Assembly: GCF_030388245.1 (NCBI RefSeq)
Contig: NZ_CP098360.1
Location: 1,014,501-1,078,500, forward strand
Reading direction: 5' to 3'
DNA from: Paracoccus sp. TOH
GTDB taxonomy: Bacteria > Pseudomonadota > Alphaproteobacteria > Rhodobacterales > Rhodobacteraceae
Length of the DNA stretch: 64,000 nt
A program made the translations under genes and the position numbers. This document shows positions 26,694-36,517 of the stretch, one piece after another (within the stretch, counting starts at the first letter, position 1; every line of letters starts with the position of its first letter). The notes beneath the pieces are model-generated. The model was not told the DNA's origin, ran no database searches, and saw nothing but the letters and a program-made list of their open reading frames with translations.

Positions 26694-27500
26694 TCAGCCG
26701 GCCTCGCCCGGCTTGATCTTCTGCGCCGTGCCTTGCGCGAAACTGTCCAGCCTTCCCTTGGCGGCGTCCTGGGTGTTGACGATGCCGGCGACCATGGCTT
26801 CGGCATAGGCGGCGTCCAGCCCCGACATGTTCTGCATGTGCGAGATCGCCGAGCAGGCGGCGAAATTCGACAAGGGCGTGTTCTGCGCCACCCGGCGGGC
26901 CAGCTCGTATGCCTTGGCCTCGCTGTCCGCGACCCGGTATTGCGCCAGCCCGACCTGCGTCGCCTCCTCGCCGGAATAAAGCCGGCCGGTCAGCATCATG
27001 TCGACCATGCGCGCCTGGCCGATCAGCCGCGGCACGCGGATGGTGGCGCCGCCGCCGGTGAACAAGCCGCGCTGGCCCTCGGGCAGGCCGAAATAGGTGG
27101 TCTCGTCCATGACCCGGATATGGACCGAGGAGGCCAGCTCCAGCCCGCCGCCGACCACCGCGCCCTTCAGCGCCGCGATGACCGGCACGCCGCCATATTC
27201 GATCTTGTTGAAGGCCTCGTGCCAGCGCAGGCAGATGCGCATGAACTCGGCGGGGCTGCGCTGTTCGCGGCCGTGCTCGACCAGGTCCAGCCCGGCGCAG
27301 AAATGCGGCCCTTCGGCGCGCAGCACCACGGCGCGGGCGCCCGAGGCGGGCAGGGCGGAAAAGACCTCGACCAGCTCCTCGATGGTCTCGGCGTTCAGCG
27401 CGTTGCGCTTGGCGGCGCGGTTCAGCGTGACGGTGGCGATGCCATCCGCGTCCATCTGAAACAGCAGGTTGTCGAGTGTCAGGGCCGAGATGTCCCGCAT
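26694..27500 (-). CDS. Crotonase-family enoyl-CoA hydratase/isomerase
   Basis: 268-residue crotonase fold protein. The oxyanion-hole segment is HFCAGLDL, the second oxyanion Gly lies in [14 protein letters not shown], and an acidic residue occurs in GLPEGQRGL. One Glu at the usual hydratase position is present but the pair typical of true hydratases is not complete by eye, so isomerase or dehydratase activity on an acyl-CoA is also possible. Last gene of a minus-strand operon that begins with the DUF2478 gene; only 3 bases separate it from the AEC transporter gene. Confidence 0.85.
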   Translation of the reverse strand: MRDISALTLDNLLFQMDADGIATVTLNRAAKRNALNAETIEELVEVFSALPASGARAVVLRAEGPHFCAGLDLVEHGREQRSPAEFMRICLRWHEAFNKIEYGGVPVIAALKGAVVGGGLELASSVHIRVMDETTYFGLPEGQRGLFTGGGATIRVPRLIGQARMVDMMLTGRLYSGEEATQVGLAQYRVADSEAKAYELARRVAQNTPLSNFAACSAISHMQNMSGLDAAYAEAMVAGIVNTQDAAKGRLDSFAQGTAQKIKPGEAG

Positions 27501-27503
27501 GGT

Positions 27504-28433
27504 CTAGCCTTTCGTGATCCAGTGAATGACGAGGGGAACCGTGGCGATGCTGGCCGCGGTCGAGATCAGGATGGCCGCCGAGACCCGTTGCACGGCGGTG
27601 CCGAAATATTGCGCCAGGATATAGACATTGCCCGCCACCGGCAGGCTGGCGGCGGCGATCATCACGCCGGCCGCATAGGGCTCGACCCCGAAGACCGCCA
27701 GCGCGGCGATGCCCACCGCCAGCGGATGCAGCACCAGCTTGGCGAAGCCGAGCCAGAGCGCCGGGCCCATGCGCTCGGCCGCGGGGCCGGCGAGGCTGGC
27801 GCCGATGGCGAACAGCGCCCCCGGCGTGGCCGAGCCGCCGAGCAGCGCCAGGAACTCGTCCAGCGGCCCGGGCATCGGCAGGTGCAGCCCGGCCCAGGCC
27901 AGGCCGGCCAGCATCGAGACGATCATCGGGTTCGAGACGATGCCGCGCAGCAAGGGCACCAGCGTCGAGAGCCGCACCCGGCCCTGCCTTGCCGCGGTGA
28001 CGATCAGGGTGATTAGGGTCGAGAACACCACCATGTCGATGGTCAGCACCATCAGCACCGGGCCGATGGCGCGTTCGCCCAGCAGCACGACCAGCATCGG
28101 CACGCCCAGAAAGCCGGTATTGCCGGTCATCGCGGTATGCGCCTCCATCGCCGCGGTGGCGAGCGGCTGGCGCCGCCAGCGCGCCACGGCGAAGCCCAGC
28201 GCCCAAAGCGCGGCCGAGCCCGACAGATAGGCCAGCACGAAGGCCGGGTCGAACAGGCTGGCCACGTCCAGCGTCGCGGCAAAGCGGAACAGCATGGCCG
28301 ACAGCGCGAAGTAAAAGACGAATTTCGTCAGCCAGCCGGTGGCCTCGGGCGGGAAGAAACGGGTGCGCCCGGCCAGCCAGCCCGTGCCGATGACGAGAAA
28401 GAAAGGCAGGGTTTTCAGAAAGATCGCCAGCAT
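27504..28433 (-). CDS. AEC-family (auxin efflux carrier-like) transporter
   Basis: 309-residue inner-membrane carrier with about ten helices in two inverted halves. Family features are the NTGFLGVPML motif in helix 4 and NVYILAQYFG in the second half. AEC proteins export or exchange small organic anions such as malate or malonate. Its start overlaps the TusA stop in an ATGA. Operon context with a crotonase might point to an acyl or dicarboxylate substrate, but this is a guess. Confidence 0.88.
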   Translation of the reverse strand: MLAIFLKTLPFFLVIGTGWLAGRTRFFPPEATGWLTKFVFYFALSAMLFRFAATLDVASLFDPAFVLAYLSGSAALWALGFAVARWRRQPLATAAMEAHTAMTGNTGFLGVPMLVVLLGERAIGPVLMVLTIDMVVFSTLITLIVTAARQGRVRLSTLVPLLRGIVSNPMIVSMLAGLAWAGLHLPMPGPLDEFLALLGGSATPGALFAIGASLAGPAAERMGPALWLGFAKLVLHPLAVGIAALAVFGVEPYAAGVMIAAASLPVAGNVYILAQYFGTAVQRVSAAILISTAASIATVPLVIHWITKG

Positions 28434-28681
28434 CAGTCCGCGTCGATGGCGCAGGCCGGGCCGCGCTCGACGGTGTATTCGGTCTCGCCGGGGGCGATTT
28501 CACGCCGGGCGATCAGCCGGTGGCCGGATTCGGCGCAGAAATGCGGCACGTCGATCACCGCGGCGGGATCGGTGGCCAGCAGCGTGACCCGCGTGCCTTT
28601 GGGCAGTGCCATCAGCCGCTTGCGCAGCCGCAGCACCGGCAGGGGGCACAGAAGGCCGCGCGCGTCGATTTGCGCGGTCAT
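28433..28681 (-). CDS. TusA-family sulfur carrier protein
   Basis: 82-residue TusA/SirA fold protein. The sulfur-carrying Cys12 is in the signature DARGLLCPLPVLRLRK. Members relay persulfide sulfur to tRNA thiolation, molybdenum cofactor enzymes or sulfur oxidation. Start and stop both sit in ATGA overlaps with neighbours, so stoichiometry with the DUF2478 protein is probably tied. Pairing with DUF2478 rather than tus or dsr genes favours a molybdenum-related role, but this is inference. Confidence 0.9.
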   Translation of the reverse strand: MTAQIDARGLLCPLPVLRLRKRLMALPKGTRVTLLATDPAAVIDVPHFCAESGHRLIARREIAPGETEYTVERGPACAIDAD

Positions 28682-29193
28682 GCGGCGGAATCCGTCAGGC
28701 GTGCGCGGCACCAGTCGTCGATCTGGTCCGGCCGCAATTGTTCGGCCAGGTCGCCGGCGAAGTCGCGGAAGCCCGGCAGCTGTTCGTCGGGGACATGCAC
28801 CAGCACCGGGATGCCGGCGGCCAGCGCCCGGGCGATGGTGTCGCGGAAGCCGCGGCCGAAACATTCCTGCTTGCCGAATTTGTTGACGATCAGCAATTCG
28901 GCGCCCCGGTCCAGAACCGATTCGGTGCGGGCCACGGCCTGGGCCAGCGCGCCGGTATCCAGACGGCAGGCCTGCGAGCCTGCGCCCAGCGACTGGGTGA
29001 TGCGCACCAAGGGGCCGTCGTCGCCCAGGATGCGCAGGTCCATGTCGCAATCGCAGCCGGGGCGGATTTCGGTATTGATCTGCACCGCGCCGGCCAGCCG
29101 CGATCCCGCAGCCGCCAGCCGCTCGGCCGTGGCGGTCAGCAGCCGGTCGCCGGTGCCCGGCGTCTGGTCCTGAATGGTGACGAAACCCAGCAT
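28678..29193 (-). CDS. DUF2478 family protein
   Basis: 171-residue protein of the DUF2478 family, which in alphaproteobacteria is often found near molybdenum/tungsten transport or cofactor genes. Conserved features are an N-terminal beta strand LGFVTIQ, the acidic-cysteine loop PGCDCDMDLRILG, and LLIVNKFGKQECFGRGFRDTI, resembling an NTPase fold without a clear P-loop. I start it at ATG 29193 preceded by AGAGGG. An upstream in-frame start at 29220 is less likely. First gene of the TusA-AEC-crotonase operon. Confidence 0.8.
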   Translation of the reverse strand: MLGFVTIQDQTPGTGDRLLTATAERLAAAGSRLAGAVQINTEIRPGCDCDMDLRILGDDGPLVRITQSLGAGSQACRLDTGALAQAVARTESVLDRGAELLIVNKFGKQECFGRGFRDTIARALAAGIPVLVHVPDEQLPGFRDFAGDLAEQLRPDQIDDWCRARLTDSAA

Positions 29194-29278
29194 GACGGTC
29201 CCTCTTTCGGCGGCCAGCATAGCTTCAGGGCGCGCGGGTGCAATATCGGGTATTCGGGCAACGGAGAAGTGGCCGGAC

Positions 29279-30010
29279 TCAGCTCTCCTCGGCCAGCGGG
29301 CCGTAGAGGATCAGTGCCGGATGCGGGCTGGGGCCTTCGCTGTCCAGCAGTTCGGCAAGGGCCGAGACGGTGCTGCGGATCAGGCGCTGGTGCGGGTGGC
29401 CCACCGCCTCGGCCAGCAGGGCGGGCGTGTCGGGGGGCAGGCCGTTTTCGACCAGCAGCGCCGCCATGCGCGGGAAGGTGCGCTGGCCCATGAAGACGAC
29501 GGTGGTGGCGTGCGGATCGGCCAGCGCCGGCCAGTTCTGATCCTGGGGCAAGCCGCCGGTGACATCGGCGCCGGTGACGAATTGCAGCCGGCGCGCGGTC
29601 TGGCGCCGGGTCAGCGGCAGGCCGGCGACGGCGGCCGCCGCCATGGCCGAAGGCACGCCCGGCACGATCTCGAACGGGATGGCGTGGCGGCGCAGCGCCG
29701 TCAGCTCCTCCTCGAGCCGGCCGAAAAGGCCGGAATCGCCGGATTTCAGCCGCACCACATGCTTGCCGGCCCGGGCATGCTCGACCAGCAGGGCGTTGAC
29801 GTTCTCCTGCTTGGCCGAGGGGCGGCCGGCGCGCTTGCCGACCGGGATGCGTTCGGCCTGCGGTCCGGCCTGATCCAGCACCGGACCCGAGGCGAGGTCG
29901 TCGTAAAGCACCACATCCGCCCGGGCCAGCAGGCGGGCGGCGCGCAGCGTCAGCAGATCCGGGTCCCCCGGTCCTGACGAGACGAAGCTGACATGGCCCT
30001 TGCTGTTCAT
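29279..30010 (-). CDS. cobA: Uroporphyrinogen-III C-methyltransferase
   Basis: SAM-dependent enzyme that methylates uroporphyrinogen III at C2 and C7 to precorrin-2, the entry point to both cobalamin and sirohaem. 243 residues with the SUMT signatures FVSSGPGDPDLLTLRA at the N-terminus, VVRLKSGDSGLFGR, and the PGVPSAMAAAA segment. It lacks the CysG dehydrogenase/ferrochelatase domain. It sits alone, about 11.6 kb from the main cob cluster. No cobalamin riboswitch is visible before it, so it may serve sirohaem as well. Confidence 0.93.
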   Translation of the reverse strand: MNSKGHVSFVSSGPGDPDLLTLRAARLLARADVVLYDDLASGPVLDQAGPQAERIPVGKRAGRPSAKQENVNALLVEHARAGKHVVRLKSGDSGLFGRLEEELTALRRHAIPFEIVPGVPSAMAAAAVAGLPLTRRQTARRLQFVTGADVTGGLPQDQNWPALADPHATTVVFMGQRTFPRMAALLVENGLPPDTPALLAEAVGHPHQRLIRSTVSALAELLDSEGPSPHPALILYGPLAEES

Positions 30011-30152
30011 GGTTCCGCGATGCGGCAAAATCCGCGCCGATGCAAGAGGCTGATGGGCGCCGCCAATCGGGACCGATATCGGGACCGCGCCGCTTGCCGG
30101 GCCGCGCGGCTTTTGCCATAGAGGACCGACCGCGACCTGGGGGATCCAAGCC

Positions 30153-31112
30153 ATGTTCCGTGCCCGCCATCTTCTGGGGATCGAGCCGCTCGCCCCGCCC
30201 GAGATCACCACGCTTCTCGACCTGGCCGAGACCTATGTGGATCTGAACCGCCGCACCGTGAAGCATTCCGATGCGCTGGCGGGCATGACGCAGATCAACA
30301 TGTTCTTCGAGAACTCGACCCGCACGCAGTCGAGCTTCGAGCTGGCCGGCAAGCGGCTGGGCGCCGATGTGATGAACATGGCGATGCAGACCAGCTCGGT
30401 GAAGAAGGGCGAGACGCTGATCGACACCGCCCTGACGCTGAACGCCATGCATCCCGACCTGCTGGTGGTGCGCCATCCGCAGTCGGGCGCCGTGGACCTG
30501 CTGGCGCAGAAGGTGAATTGCGCGGTCCTGAACGCCGGCGACGGCCGGCACGAGCATCCGACCCAGGCGCTGCTGGACGCGCTGACCATCCGCCGCGCCA
30601 AGGGGCGGTTGCATCGGTTGACCGTGGCGATCTGCGGCGACATCGCGCATAGCCGCGTCGCGCGCTCGAACCTGATCCTGCTCGGCAAGATGGAGAACCG
30701 GCTGCGGCTGGTCGGCCCGGCGACGCTGATGCCGCCGGGCGCGCGGGACTGGGGCTGCGAGGTCTACGAGGACATGCGCGAGGGGCTGAAGGGCGCCGAT
30801 GTGGTGATGATGCTGCGCCTGCAGAAGGAACGCATGGACGGCGGCTTCATCCCCTCCGAGCGGGAATATTACCACCGCTGGGGCCTCGATGCCGAAAAGC
30901 TGGCGCTGGCGGCGCCCGATGCCATCGTCATGCATCCCGGGCCGATGAATCGCGGGGTCGAGATCGACGGCACCATCGCTGACGACATCAACCGTTCGGT
31001 CATCCAGGACCAGGTGGAAATGGGCGTCGCGGTGCGCATGGCGGCGATGGACCTTCTGGCGCGCAACCTGCGCGCCGAACGCGGCACCAGGGCGGCGGAG
31101 ATGATGGCATGA
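30153..31112 (+). CDS. pyrB: Aspartate carbamoyltransferase catalytic subunit
   Basis: Second step of pyrimidine synthesis, joining carbamoyl phosphate and aspartate. 319 residues with the carbamoyl-phosphate motif [25 protein letters not shown] and the C-terminal [11 protein letters not shown]. No pyrI regulatory subunit gene adjoins it. Instead its stop overlaps (ATGA) a dihydroorotase homologue that appears inactive, the arrangement known from bacteria whose ATCase forms a large complex with a non-catalytic DHOase-like partner. Confidence 0.97.
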   Translation: MFRARHLLGIEPLAPPEITTLLDLAETYVDLNRRTVKHSDALAGMTQINMFFENSTRTQSSFELAGKRLGADVMNMAMQTSSVKKGETLIDTALTLNAMHPDLLVVRHPQSGAVDLLAQKVNCAVLNAGDGRHEHPTQALLDALTIRRAKGRLHRLTVAICGDIAHSRVARSNLILLGKMENRLRLVGPATLMPPGARDWGCEVYEDMREGLKGADVVMMLRLQKERMDGGFIPSEREYYHRWGLDAEKLALAAPDAIVMHPGPMNRGVEIDGTIADDINRSVIQDQVEMGVAVRMAAMDLLARNLRAERGTRAAEMMA

Positions 31113-32380
31113 TCCTGCATTTTCACAACGCCCGCCTGGTCGACCCCGAGGCGCAATCGGTCGAGCAAGCCACGCTGACCATCCGCGACGGCCGGATCGA
31201 GGCCATGGGCACTGACGCTCCGCAAGGCGCCGAGCTGATCGACTGCGGCGGCAAATGCCTGGCGCCCGGGCTGATCGACTGGGGCGTCAAGATCGGCGAG
31301 CCGGGCGAGCGGCACAAGGAGAGTTTCCGCAGCGCCGGGCTGGCGGCGGCGGCGGGCGGGGTGACCACGCTGGTCGCGCGGCCCGACACCATGCCGCCGA
31401 TCGACGCGCCGGAATCGCTGGAATTCGCCACCCGCCGCGCGGCCGATGCGCCGGTGAACATCCGCCACATGGCGGCGCTGACCCGCGGCCGTCAGGGGCG
31501 CGAGATGGTCGAGATGGGCTTTCTGCAGGATGCCGGCGCCGTGGCCTTCACCGACGGGGTGCGGGTGGTCTCGGACACCCGGCTGCTGTCGCGCTGCATG
31601 ACCTATGCCCGCGGCCTTGGCGCGCTGATCGTCGGCCACCCGCAGGAGCCGGGCCTGTCGAAGGGCACGGCGGCGACCGGCGGCAAGTTCGCCTCGCTCT
31701 ACGGGCTGCCTGCGGTTTCGCCCATGGCCGAGGTGATGGGGCTGGACCGCGACCTGGCGCTGGTGGCGATGACCGGTGCCCGCTACCATGCCGACCAGAT
31801 CACCGTCGCGGCCAGCCTGCCGGCCTTGAAGCGGGCGCGCGAGGCCGGGCTGGACGTGACCGCCGGCATCTCGATCCATCACCTGACGCTCAATGAATAT
31901 GACGTGGGCGGCTATCGGACCTTCTTCCGCTTCACCCCGCCGCTGCGCTCCGAGGAGGACCGGCTGGCCATGGTCGAGGCGGTGGCCGAGGGGCTGATCG
32001 ACGTGATCGCCAGCTTCCACACCCCGCAGGACGAGGAATCCAAGCGCCTGCCCTTTGCCGAGGCGGCGCCGGGCGCGGTGGGGCTGCAGACCCTGCTGCC
32101 GGCGGCGATGCGGCTTTACCATCAGGGCGGGCTGAGCCTGCCGCAGCTCTGGCGGGCGATGTCGCTCAATCCGGCGCGGCGGCTGGGCCTGCCGGGCGGA
32201 CGGCTTGCGGCGGGGGCGCCGGCCGATCTGGTGCTGTTCGACCCGGACGCCCCCTTCGTGCTGGACCGTTTCACCCTGCTGTCGAAGTCGAAGAACACGC
32301 CCTTCGACGGCGCGCGGATGGAGGGCAGGGTGCTGGGCACCTGGGTCGCCGGCCGCCGGGTCTTCGGAGCGGACGCATGA
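31109..32380 (+). CDS. pyrC: Dihydroorotase-like protein, probably non-catalytic partner of PyrB
   Basis: 423-residue amidohydrolase of the class I dihydroorotase family. The overall sequence is well conserved, including the [11 protein letters not shown] tail segment, but catalytic residues are missing. The metal-binding HxH of PGLIDxHVHxREPG is replaced ([14 protein letters not shown]: Gly59, Lys61, and Gly63 in place of the substrate Arg). The catalytic Asp of IASDH is Phe303 (IASFHTPQ). It is therefore more like the PyrX-type structural subunit that stabilises ATCase than a working enzyme, and a second true dihydroorotase should exist elsewhere. Overlaps pyrB and plsY by 4 bases each. Confidence 0.85.
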   Translation: MILHFHNARLVDPEAQSVEQATLTIRDGRIEAMGTDAPQGAELIDCGGKCLAPGLIDWGVKIGEPGERHKESFRSAGLAAAAGGVTTLVARPDTMPPIDAPESLEFATRRAADAPVNIRHMAALTRGRQGREMVEMGFLQDAGAVAFTDGVRVVSDTRLLSRCMTYARGLGALIVGHPQEPGLSKGTAATGGKFASLYGLPAVSPMAEVMGLDRDLALVAMTGARYHADQITVAASLPALKRAREAGLDVTAGISIHHLTLNEYDVGGYRTFFRFTPPLRSEEDRLAMVEAVAEGLIDVIASFHTPQDEESKRLPFAEAAPGAVGLQTLLPAAMRLYHQGGLSLPQLWRAMSLNPARRLGLPGGRLAAGAPADLVLFDPDAPFVLDRFTLLSKSKNTPFDGARMEGRVLGTWVAGRRVFGADA

Positions 32381-32961
32381 GCCTGATCCTCTGGGCCGTC
32401 ATCGGCTACCTGCTGGGCTCGATCCCCTTCGGCATCGTCATCACCCGGGCGCTGGGTCTGGGCGACCTGCGCCGGATCGGCTCGGGCAATATCGGCGCGA
32501 CCAACGTGCTGCGCACCGGCAACAAGCCGGCGGCGCTGGCGACGCTGCTGCTGGACAGCGGCAAGGGCGCCATCGCCGTGCTGCTGGCGCGCTGGCTTGC
32601 CGGGCCGGACGCGGCGCTGGTCGCGGGCGCGGCGGCCTTCCTGGGGCATCTGTTCCCGGTCTGGCTGGGCTTCCGCGGCGGCAAGGGCGTCGCCACCTTC
32701 CTGGGCACGCTGCTGGCGCTGGACTGGCGGCTGGGCCTGATTGCCTGCGGCATCTGGCTGCTGACGGCGGCGGCGGGCCGGATCTCCTCGCTCTCGGCGC
32801 TGGTGGCGGCGGCGCTGACGCCGTTTCTCGCCCTGTGGCTTGACGGCCCGCGCATGGCGGCGGTAACGGCCTTCATGGCGGTGCTGATCTTCATCCGCCA
32901 CCACACCAATATCAGCCGCATCCTGGCCGGGACCGAGCCGCGCATCGGCAGGAAATCCTGA
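32377..32961 (+). CDS. plsY: Acyl-phosphate:glycerol-3-phosphate acyltransferase
   Basis: Inner-membrane enzyme making lysophosphatidic acid from acyl-phosphate. 194 residues, five helices. The three PlsY motifs are present: GSIPFGI with GSGNIGATNVLR (near 36-47), GHLFPVWLGFRGGKGVAT, and the C-terminal IRHHTNISRI. The ATG overlaps the pyrC-like stop in an ATGA, so it is the last gene of pyrB-pyrC-plsY. Confidence 0.95.
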   Translation: MSLILWAVIGYLLGSIPFGIVITRALGLGDLRRIGSGNIGATNVLRTGNKPAALATLLLDSGKGAIAVLLARWLAGPDAALVAGAAAFLGHLFPVWLGFRGGKGVATFLGTLLALDWRLGLIACGIWLLTAAAGRISSLSALVAAALTPFLALWLDGPRMAAVTAFMAVLIFIRHHTNISRILAGTEPRIGRKS

Positions 32962-33061
32962 TCTTCGCCGTTCTGCGGATCTTCCGGGGGTTGTCCGCTG
33001 GGCCCGCCATCGGCCCGAGGGCCAATGGACGACGGCAGAGCCCCCGGTCCGGCCGTGCCGT

Positions 33062-33937
33062 TCAGCGCGTCGGCACCGGCTCCTCGCCCGAGTAATCGTA
33101 GAAGCCGCGCCCGGTCTTGCGCCCCAGCCAGCCTGCCTCGACATATTTCACCAGCAGCGGGCAGGGCCGGTATTTCGTGTCCGCCAGCCCCTCGTGCAGC
33201 ACGTTCATGATCGCCAGGCAGGTGTCGAGGCCGATGAAATCCGCCAGTTCCAGCGGTCCCATCGGATGGTTGGCGCCCAGCTTCATCGACTGGTCGATGG
33301 ATTTGACCGAGCCCACGCCCTCGTAAAGCGTATAGACCGCCTCGTTGATCATCGGCATCAGGATGCGGTTGACGATGAAGGCCGGGAAATCCTCGGCGCT
33401 GGCCGAGGTCTTGCCGATCTTCTCGACCACCTCGACCAGTTGCTTGTAGGTTTCCTCGTTGGTGGCGATGCCGCGGATCAGCTCGACCAGCTGCATCACC
33501 GGCACCGGATTCATGAAATGGAAGCCCATGAAGCGCTCGGGGCGGTCGGTGCGGCTGGCAAGGCGGGTGATCGAGATCGAGGAGGTGTTCGAGGTCAGGA
33601 TGGTTTCCGGCTTCAGATGCGGCAGCAGATCCTCGAAGATCGCCTGCTTGACGGTCTCGCGCTCGGTGGCGGCCTCGATGACCAGGTCGGTCTTGCCCAG
33701 ATCCGCCAGGGCCATGGTGGTGCTGATGCGTTTCATCGCCGCATCCTTGTCCTCGGCCGAGATCTTGCCGCGGCTGACCTGACGGTCGAGGTTGTGGTCG
33801 ATCTGCGTCAGCGCCTTGTCCAGCGCCTCGCGCGAGATGTCGGTCATCAGCACGTTATACCCCGCCAGCGCGAAGACATGCGCTATGCCGTTGCCCATCT
33901 GCCCGGCGCCGATCACGCCCACCGATTGAATCGCCAT
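33062..33937 (-). CDS. 3-hydroxybutyryl-CoA dehydrogenase
   Basis: NAD-dependent oxidoreductase of 291 residues. The Rossmann motif is [14 protein letters not shown]. Catalytic residues lie in the HFMNPVPVM segment (His) and in EAATERE / SNTSSISIT, and the C-terminal dimer domain has [18 protein letters not shown]. It interconverts acetoacetyl-CoA and 3-hydroxybutyryl-CoA in butyrate or short-chain fatty acid metabolism. The ATG at 33937 follows AGGATGAGG; in-frame codons upstream are not part of it. It lies downstream of etfBA beyond a terminator, so it has its own promoter. Confidence 0.93.
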   Translation of the reverse strand: MAIQSVGVIGAGQMGNGIAHVFALAGYNVLMTDISREALDKALTQIDHNLDRQVSRGKISAEDKDAAMKRISTTMALADLGKTDLVIEAATERETVKQAIFEDLLPHLKPETILTSNTSSISITRLASRTDRPERFMGFHFMNPVPVMQLVELIRGIATNEETYKQLVEVVEKIGKTSASAEDFPAFIVNRILMPMINEAVYTLYEGVGSVKSIDQSMKLGANHPMGPLELADFIGLDTCLAIMNVLHEGLADTKYRPCPLLVKYVEAGWLGRKTGRGFYDYSGEEPVPTR

Positions 33938-34000
33938 GAACCTCATCCTTTTGTCGGTCAGTCGGGACGATAGGCGCAAGCGTCCCGAAGGTTCAATGTA

Positions 34001-34031
34001 AAAACCGCCCGGCGAGCGGCCGGGCGGTTTT
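34001..34031 (-). terminator. Intrinsic terminator of the etfBA operon
   Basis: AAAACCGCCCG (34001-34011) pairs perfectly with CGGGCGGTTTT (34021-34031). On the minus strand the stem ends in a run of five T. It lies about 110 bases downstream of the etfA stop. Confidence 0.85.
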
Positions 34032-34113
34032 CGGGATATGTTTCGGGCGGTTGGGGGCGCTGCCCCCCGCGTTCCGGTGGCCCCGCGACGGGGCCCCCGG
34101 GACGCGCCCCCCG

Positions 34114-34134
34114 GGGTATTTGGGAAACGGTGAA
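34114..34134 (+). repeat. Dispersed GGGTATTTGG repeat, copy B
   Basis: GGGTATTTGG-N2-AAC-N3-GAA, preceded by several nested GC-rich inverted repeats (GGGGGCGCTGCCCCCC near 34052 and GGCCCCGCGACGGGGCC near 34080). It lies between the etfA stop and its terminator. Confidence 0.72.
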
Positions 34135-34139
34135 AGCCC

Positions 34140-35066
34140 TCAGAGCTTGCCGGTCAGTTCCGGGACGACGGAGAACAGATCGCCGACGAGGCCGTAATCG
34201 GCGATCTGGAAGATCGGCGCCTCCTCGTCCTTGTTGATGGCGACGATGACCTTGCTGTCCTTCATCCCGGCCAGGTGCTGGATCGCGCCCGAGATGCCCA
34301 CCGCGACGTAAAGCTCGGGGGCGACGACCTTGCCGGTCTGGCCGACCTGCCAGTCGTTCGGCGCATAGCCCGAGTCGACCGCAGCGCGCGAGGCGCCCAC
34401 CGCGGCGCCCAGCTTGTCGGCCAGCTCTTCGATGATCGCGAAGCTCTCCTTCGAGCCGAGGCCGCGGCCGCCCGAGACCACGCGCTTGGCCGAGGTCAGC
34501 TCGGGACGGTCGCTCTCGGCCACCTCGTCGCCGACCCAGGCCGACAGGCCGGGATCGGTGGCGGCGGCGGTCTCGGTCACGCTGGCCGAACCGCCCTCGG
34601 GGGCGGCGTCGAAGCTGGCGGTGCGGATGGTGAAGACCTTCTTGGCGTCCTTCGACTTCACGGTCTGGATGGCGTTGCCGGCATAGATCGGCCGCTCGAA
34701 CGTGTCGGCGTCGAGGATGGCCGAGACATCCGACAGCACCATCACGTCGAGAAGCGCCGCGACGCGGGGCATGACGTTCTTGGCATCGGTGGTCGCCGGC
34801 GCGGCGATGTGGCTGTAATCGCCGGCCAGGCCGACGATCAGCGCCGCGGTCGGCTCGGCCAGGCGGTGGCCGTAGAGCGGCGCCTCGGCCACCAGCACCT
34901 TCGCGACGCCGGCGATCGTCGCGGCCTCCTCGGCGGCGGCCTTGGCCTGCGCGCCGGCGCAGAGCACCGTCACATCGCCCAAGGCCTTGACCGCCTGCAC
35001 CGCCTTCGCCGTCGCGTCGCGGTTCAGCTCGCCATTCGTGACTTCGCCAAGCAGCAGAACAGCCAT
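34140..35066 (-). CDS. etfA: Electron transfer flavoprotein, alpha subunit
   Basis: FAD-binding subunit of ETF, which passes electrons from acyl-CoA and other dehydrogenases to ETF-ubiquinone oxidoreductase. 308 residues. The C-terminal FAD domain is clear: [39 protein letters not shown] and [16 protein letters not shown]. As I recall it, the sequence is very close to the structurally known Paracoccus ETF, which supports the genus assignment. It overlaps the etfB stop in an ATGA. Confidence 0.97.
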   Translation of the reverse strand: MAVLLLGEVTNGELNRDATAKAVQAVKALGDVTVLCAGAQAKAAAEEAATIAGVAKVLVAEAPLYGHRLAEPTAALIVGLAGDYSHIAAPATTDAKNVMPRVAALLDVMVLSDVSAILDADTFERPIYAGNAIQTVKSKDAKKVFTIRTASFDAAPEGGSASVTETAAATDPGLSAWVGDEVAESDRPELTSAKRVVSGGRGLGSKESFAIIEELADKLGAAVGASRAAVDSGYAPNDWQVGQTGKVVAPELYVAVGISGAIQHLAGMKDSKVIVAINKDEEAPIFQIADYGLVGDLFSVVPELTGKL

Positions 35067-35824
35067 CAGATCACCCCCGCTTCTTTCAGCTTGCCCACCA
35101 GCTCGTCCACCGAGCCGACCTTGATGCCGGCCTTGCGGCCCTCGGGCTCGCGCACCGAGACCACCTCGAGACGCGGCGCGACGTCGACGCCGTAATCAGC
35201 GGCGGTCTTCTCATCGAGCGGCTTCTTCTTGGCCTTCATGATGTTCGGCAGCGAGGCGTAGCGCGGCTCGTTCAGGCGCAGGTCGGCGGTGACCACCGCC
35301 GGCAGCGCGACCTCGATGGTCTGCAACCCGCCGTCGACCTCGCGCGTGACCTTGGCCTTGCCGCCGTCGAGTTCCAGCTTCGAGGCGAAGGTGGCCTGCG
35401 CCCAGCCCAGGATCGCCGCCAGCATCTGGCCGGTGGCGTTCATGTCGTTGTCGATCGCCTGCTTGCCGGCGATGATCAGCTCGGTGCCCTCGGCTTTCGC
35501 CACCGCGGCGAGGATCTTCGCCACCGCCAGCGGCTCGATGTCCTGCTGCACGTCCTCGGCGGCCACCACCAGAATGGCGCGGTCGGCGCCCATCGCCAGC
35601 GCGGTGCGCAGCGTCTCGGCCGCTTGCTTCACGCCGATCGAGACCGCGATCACCTCCTCGGCCTTGCCGGCCTCCTTCAGACGGATCGCCTCCTCGACCG
35701 CGATCTCGTCGAACGGGTTCATCGACATCTTCACGTTCGCAAGATCAACACCCGTTCCGTCCGCCTTAACGCGCGCCTTCACGTTGTAGTCGATCACGCG
35801 CTTCACTGGCACGAGAACCTTCAT
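35066..35824 (-). CDS. etfB: Electron transfer flavoprotein, beta subunit
   Basis: AMP-binding partner of EtfA, 252 residues. Family features: [14 protein letters not shown] at the start, the [18 protein letters not shown] segment, [20 protein letters not shown], and the EtfB recognition loop [20 protein letters not shown], where dehydrogenases dock. First gene of the two-gene operon. The upstream 120 bases contain an AT-rich stretch suited to a promoter. Confidence 0.97.
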   Translation of the reverse strand: MKVLVPVKRVIDYNVKARVKADGTGVDLANVKMSMNPFDEIAVEEAIRLKEAGKAEEVIAVSIGVKQAAETLRTALAMGADRAILVVAAEDVQQDIEPLAVAKILAAVAKAEGTELIIAGKQAIDNDMNATGQMLAAILGWAQATFASKLELDGGKAKVTREVDGGLQTIEVALPAVVTADLRLNEPRYASLPNIMKAKKKPLDEKTAADYGVDVAPRLEVVSVREPEGRKAGIKVGSVDELVGKLKEAGVI

Positions 35825-35944
35825 CGGCCTCTCCCCTTTGGTTGCGTCACCTGTTCGGAGGGTTTGTTAGCGGGCCATCGGCGGCATTGACAGGGAAAAA
35901 ACGACCGGAACGCGTCGTAACGTTTCCATTCCGCCATGTTGTCG

Positions 35945-36517
35945 CTAACGGCTGGCTCCTGGCACCCACAGGATGTCCTGCGCGCCGTTTTCATTGGCGA
36001 CGCGCCCCGCCACGAACAGCCAGTCCGACAGGCGGTTGAGATATTTCACCGCGGCGGGATTCGCATCCTCGGCCGCCGCCAGCGCCACGGCGGCGCGCTC
36101 GGCCCGCCGCGCCACGGTGCGCGACAGGTGCAGATGCGCCGACAGCGCCGAGCCACCCGGCAGGATGAAGCTGCGCAGCGCCGAAAGCCCGGCATTCATC
36201 GCGTCGATTTCCGATTCCAGCCGCTCGACCTGGGCGTCGATGATGCGCAGCACCGGATAGGGCGCCTCGGCGTCCTCCTCCATGCGCGGGCGCGACAGAT
36301 CGGCGCCAAGGTCGAACAGGTCGTTCTGGATCACCGCGATGCGCGCCGCGATCTGGTCCGCGGCATGCAGGCGGGCAAGGCCCAGCGTGGCGTTGAGCTC
36401 GTCCACCGTGCCGTAAGCCTCGACCCGCAGGGCGTGCTTGGGCACACGCTCGCCATTCGACAGCGCGGTTTCGCCCTTGTCGCCGGTGCGGGTGTAGATC
36501 TTGTTCAGAACGACCAT
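35945..36517 (-). CDS. Cob(I)alamin adenosyltransferase, PduO type
   Basis: ATP:corrinoid adenosyltransferase making adenosylcobalamin, 190 residues. PduO-type signatures are TRTGDKGET at the N-terminus (ATP binding) and FILPGGSALSAHLHLSRTVARRAER in the C-terminal helices, here split for length into FILPGGSALSAHLH and SRTVARRAER. The fold is unrelated to that of CobO, whose gene lies 19 kb away, so the strain has both kinds. No riboswitch is visible upstream. It is coupled by a one-base overlap to the HIG1-like gene before it, suggesting a housekeeping role for B12-dependent enzymes. Confidence 0.95.
   Translation of the reverse strand: MVVLNKIYTRTGDKGETALSNGERVPKHALRVEAYGTVDELNATLGLARLHAADQIAARIAVIQNDLFDLGADLSRPRMEEDAEAPYPVLRIIDAQVERLESEIDAMNAGLSALRSFILPGGSALSAHLHLSRTVARRAERAAVALAAAEDANPAAVKYLNRLSDWLFVAGRVANENGAQDILWVPGASR

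Noticed and set aside
33007..33028. Hairpin CCAT-GGCC/GGCC-ATGG downstream of the 3-hydroxybutyryl-CoA dehydrogenase gene
   Set aside because: Has a mismatch and no T-run. Not listed as a terminator.
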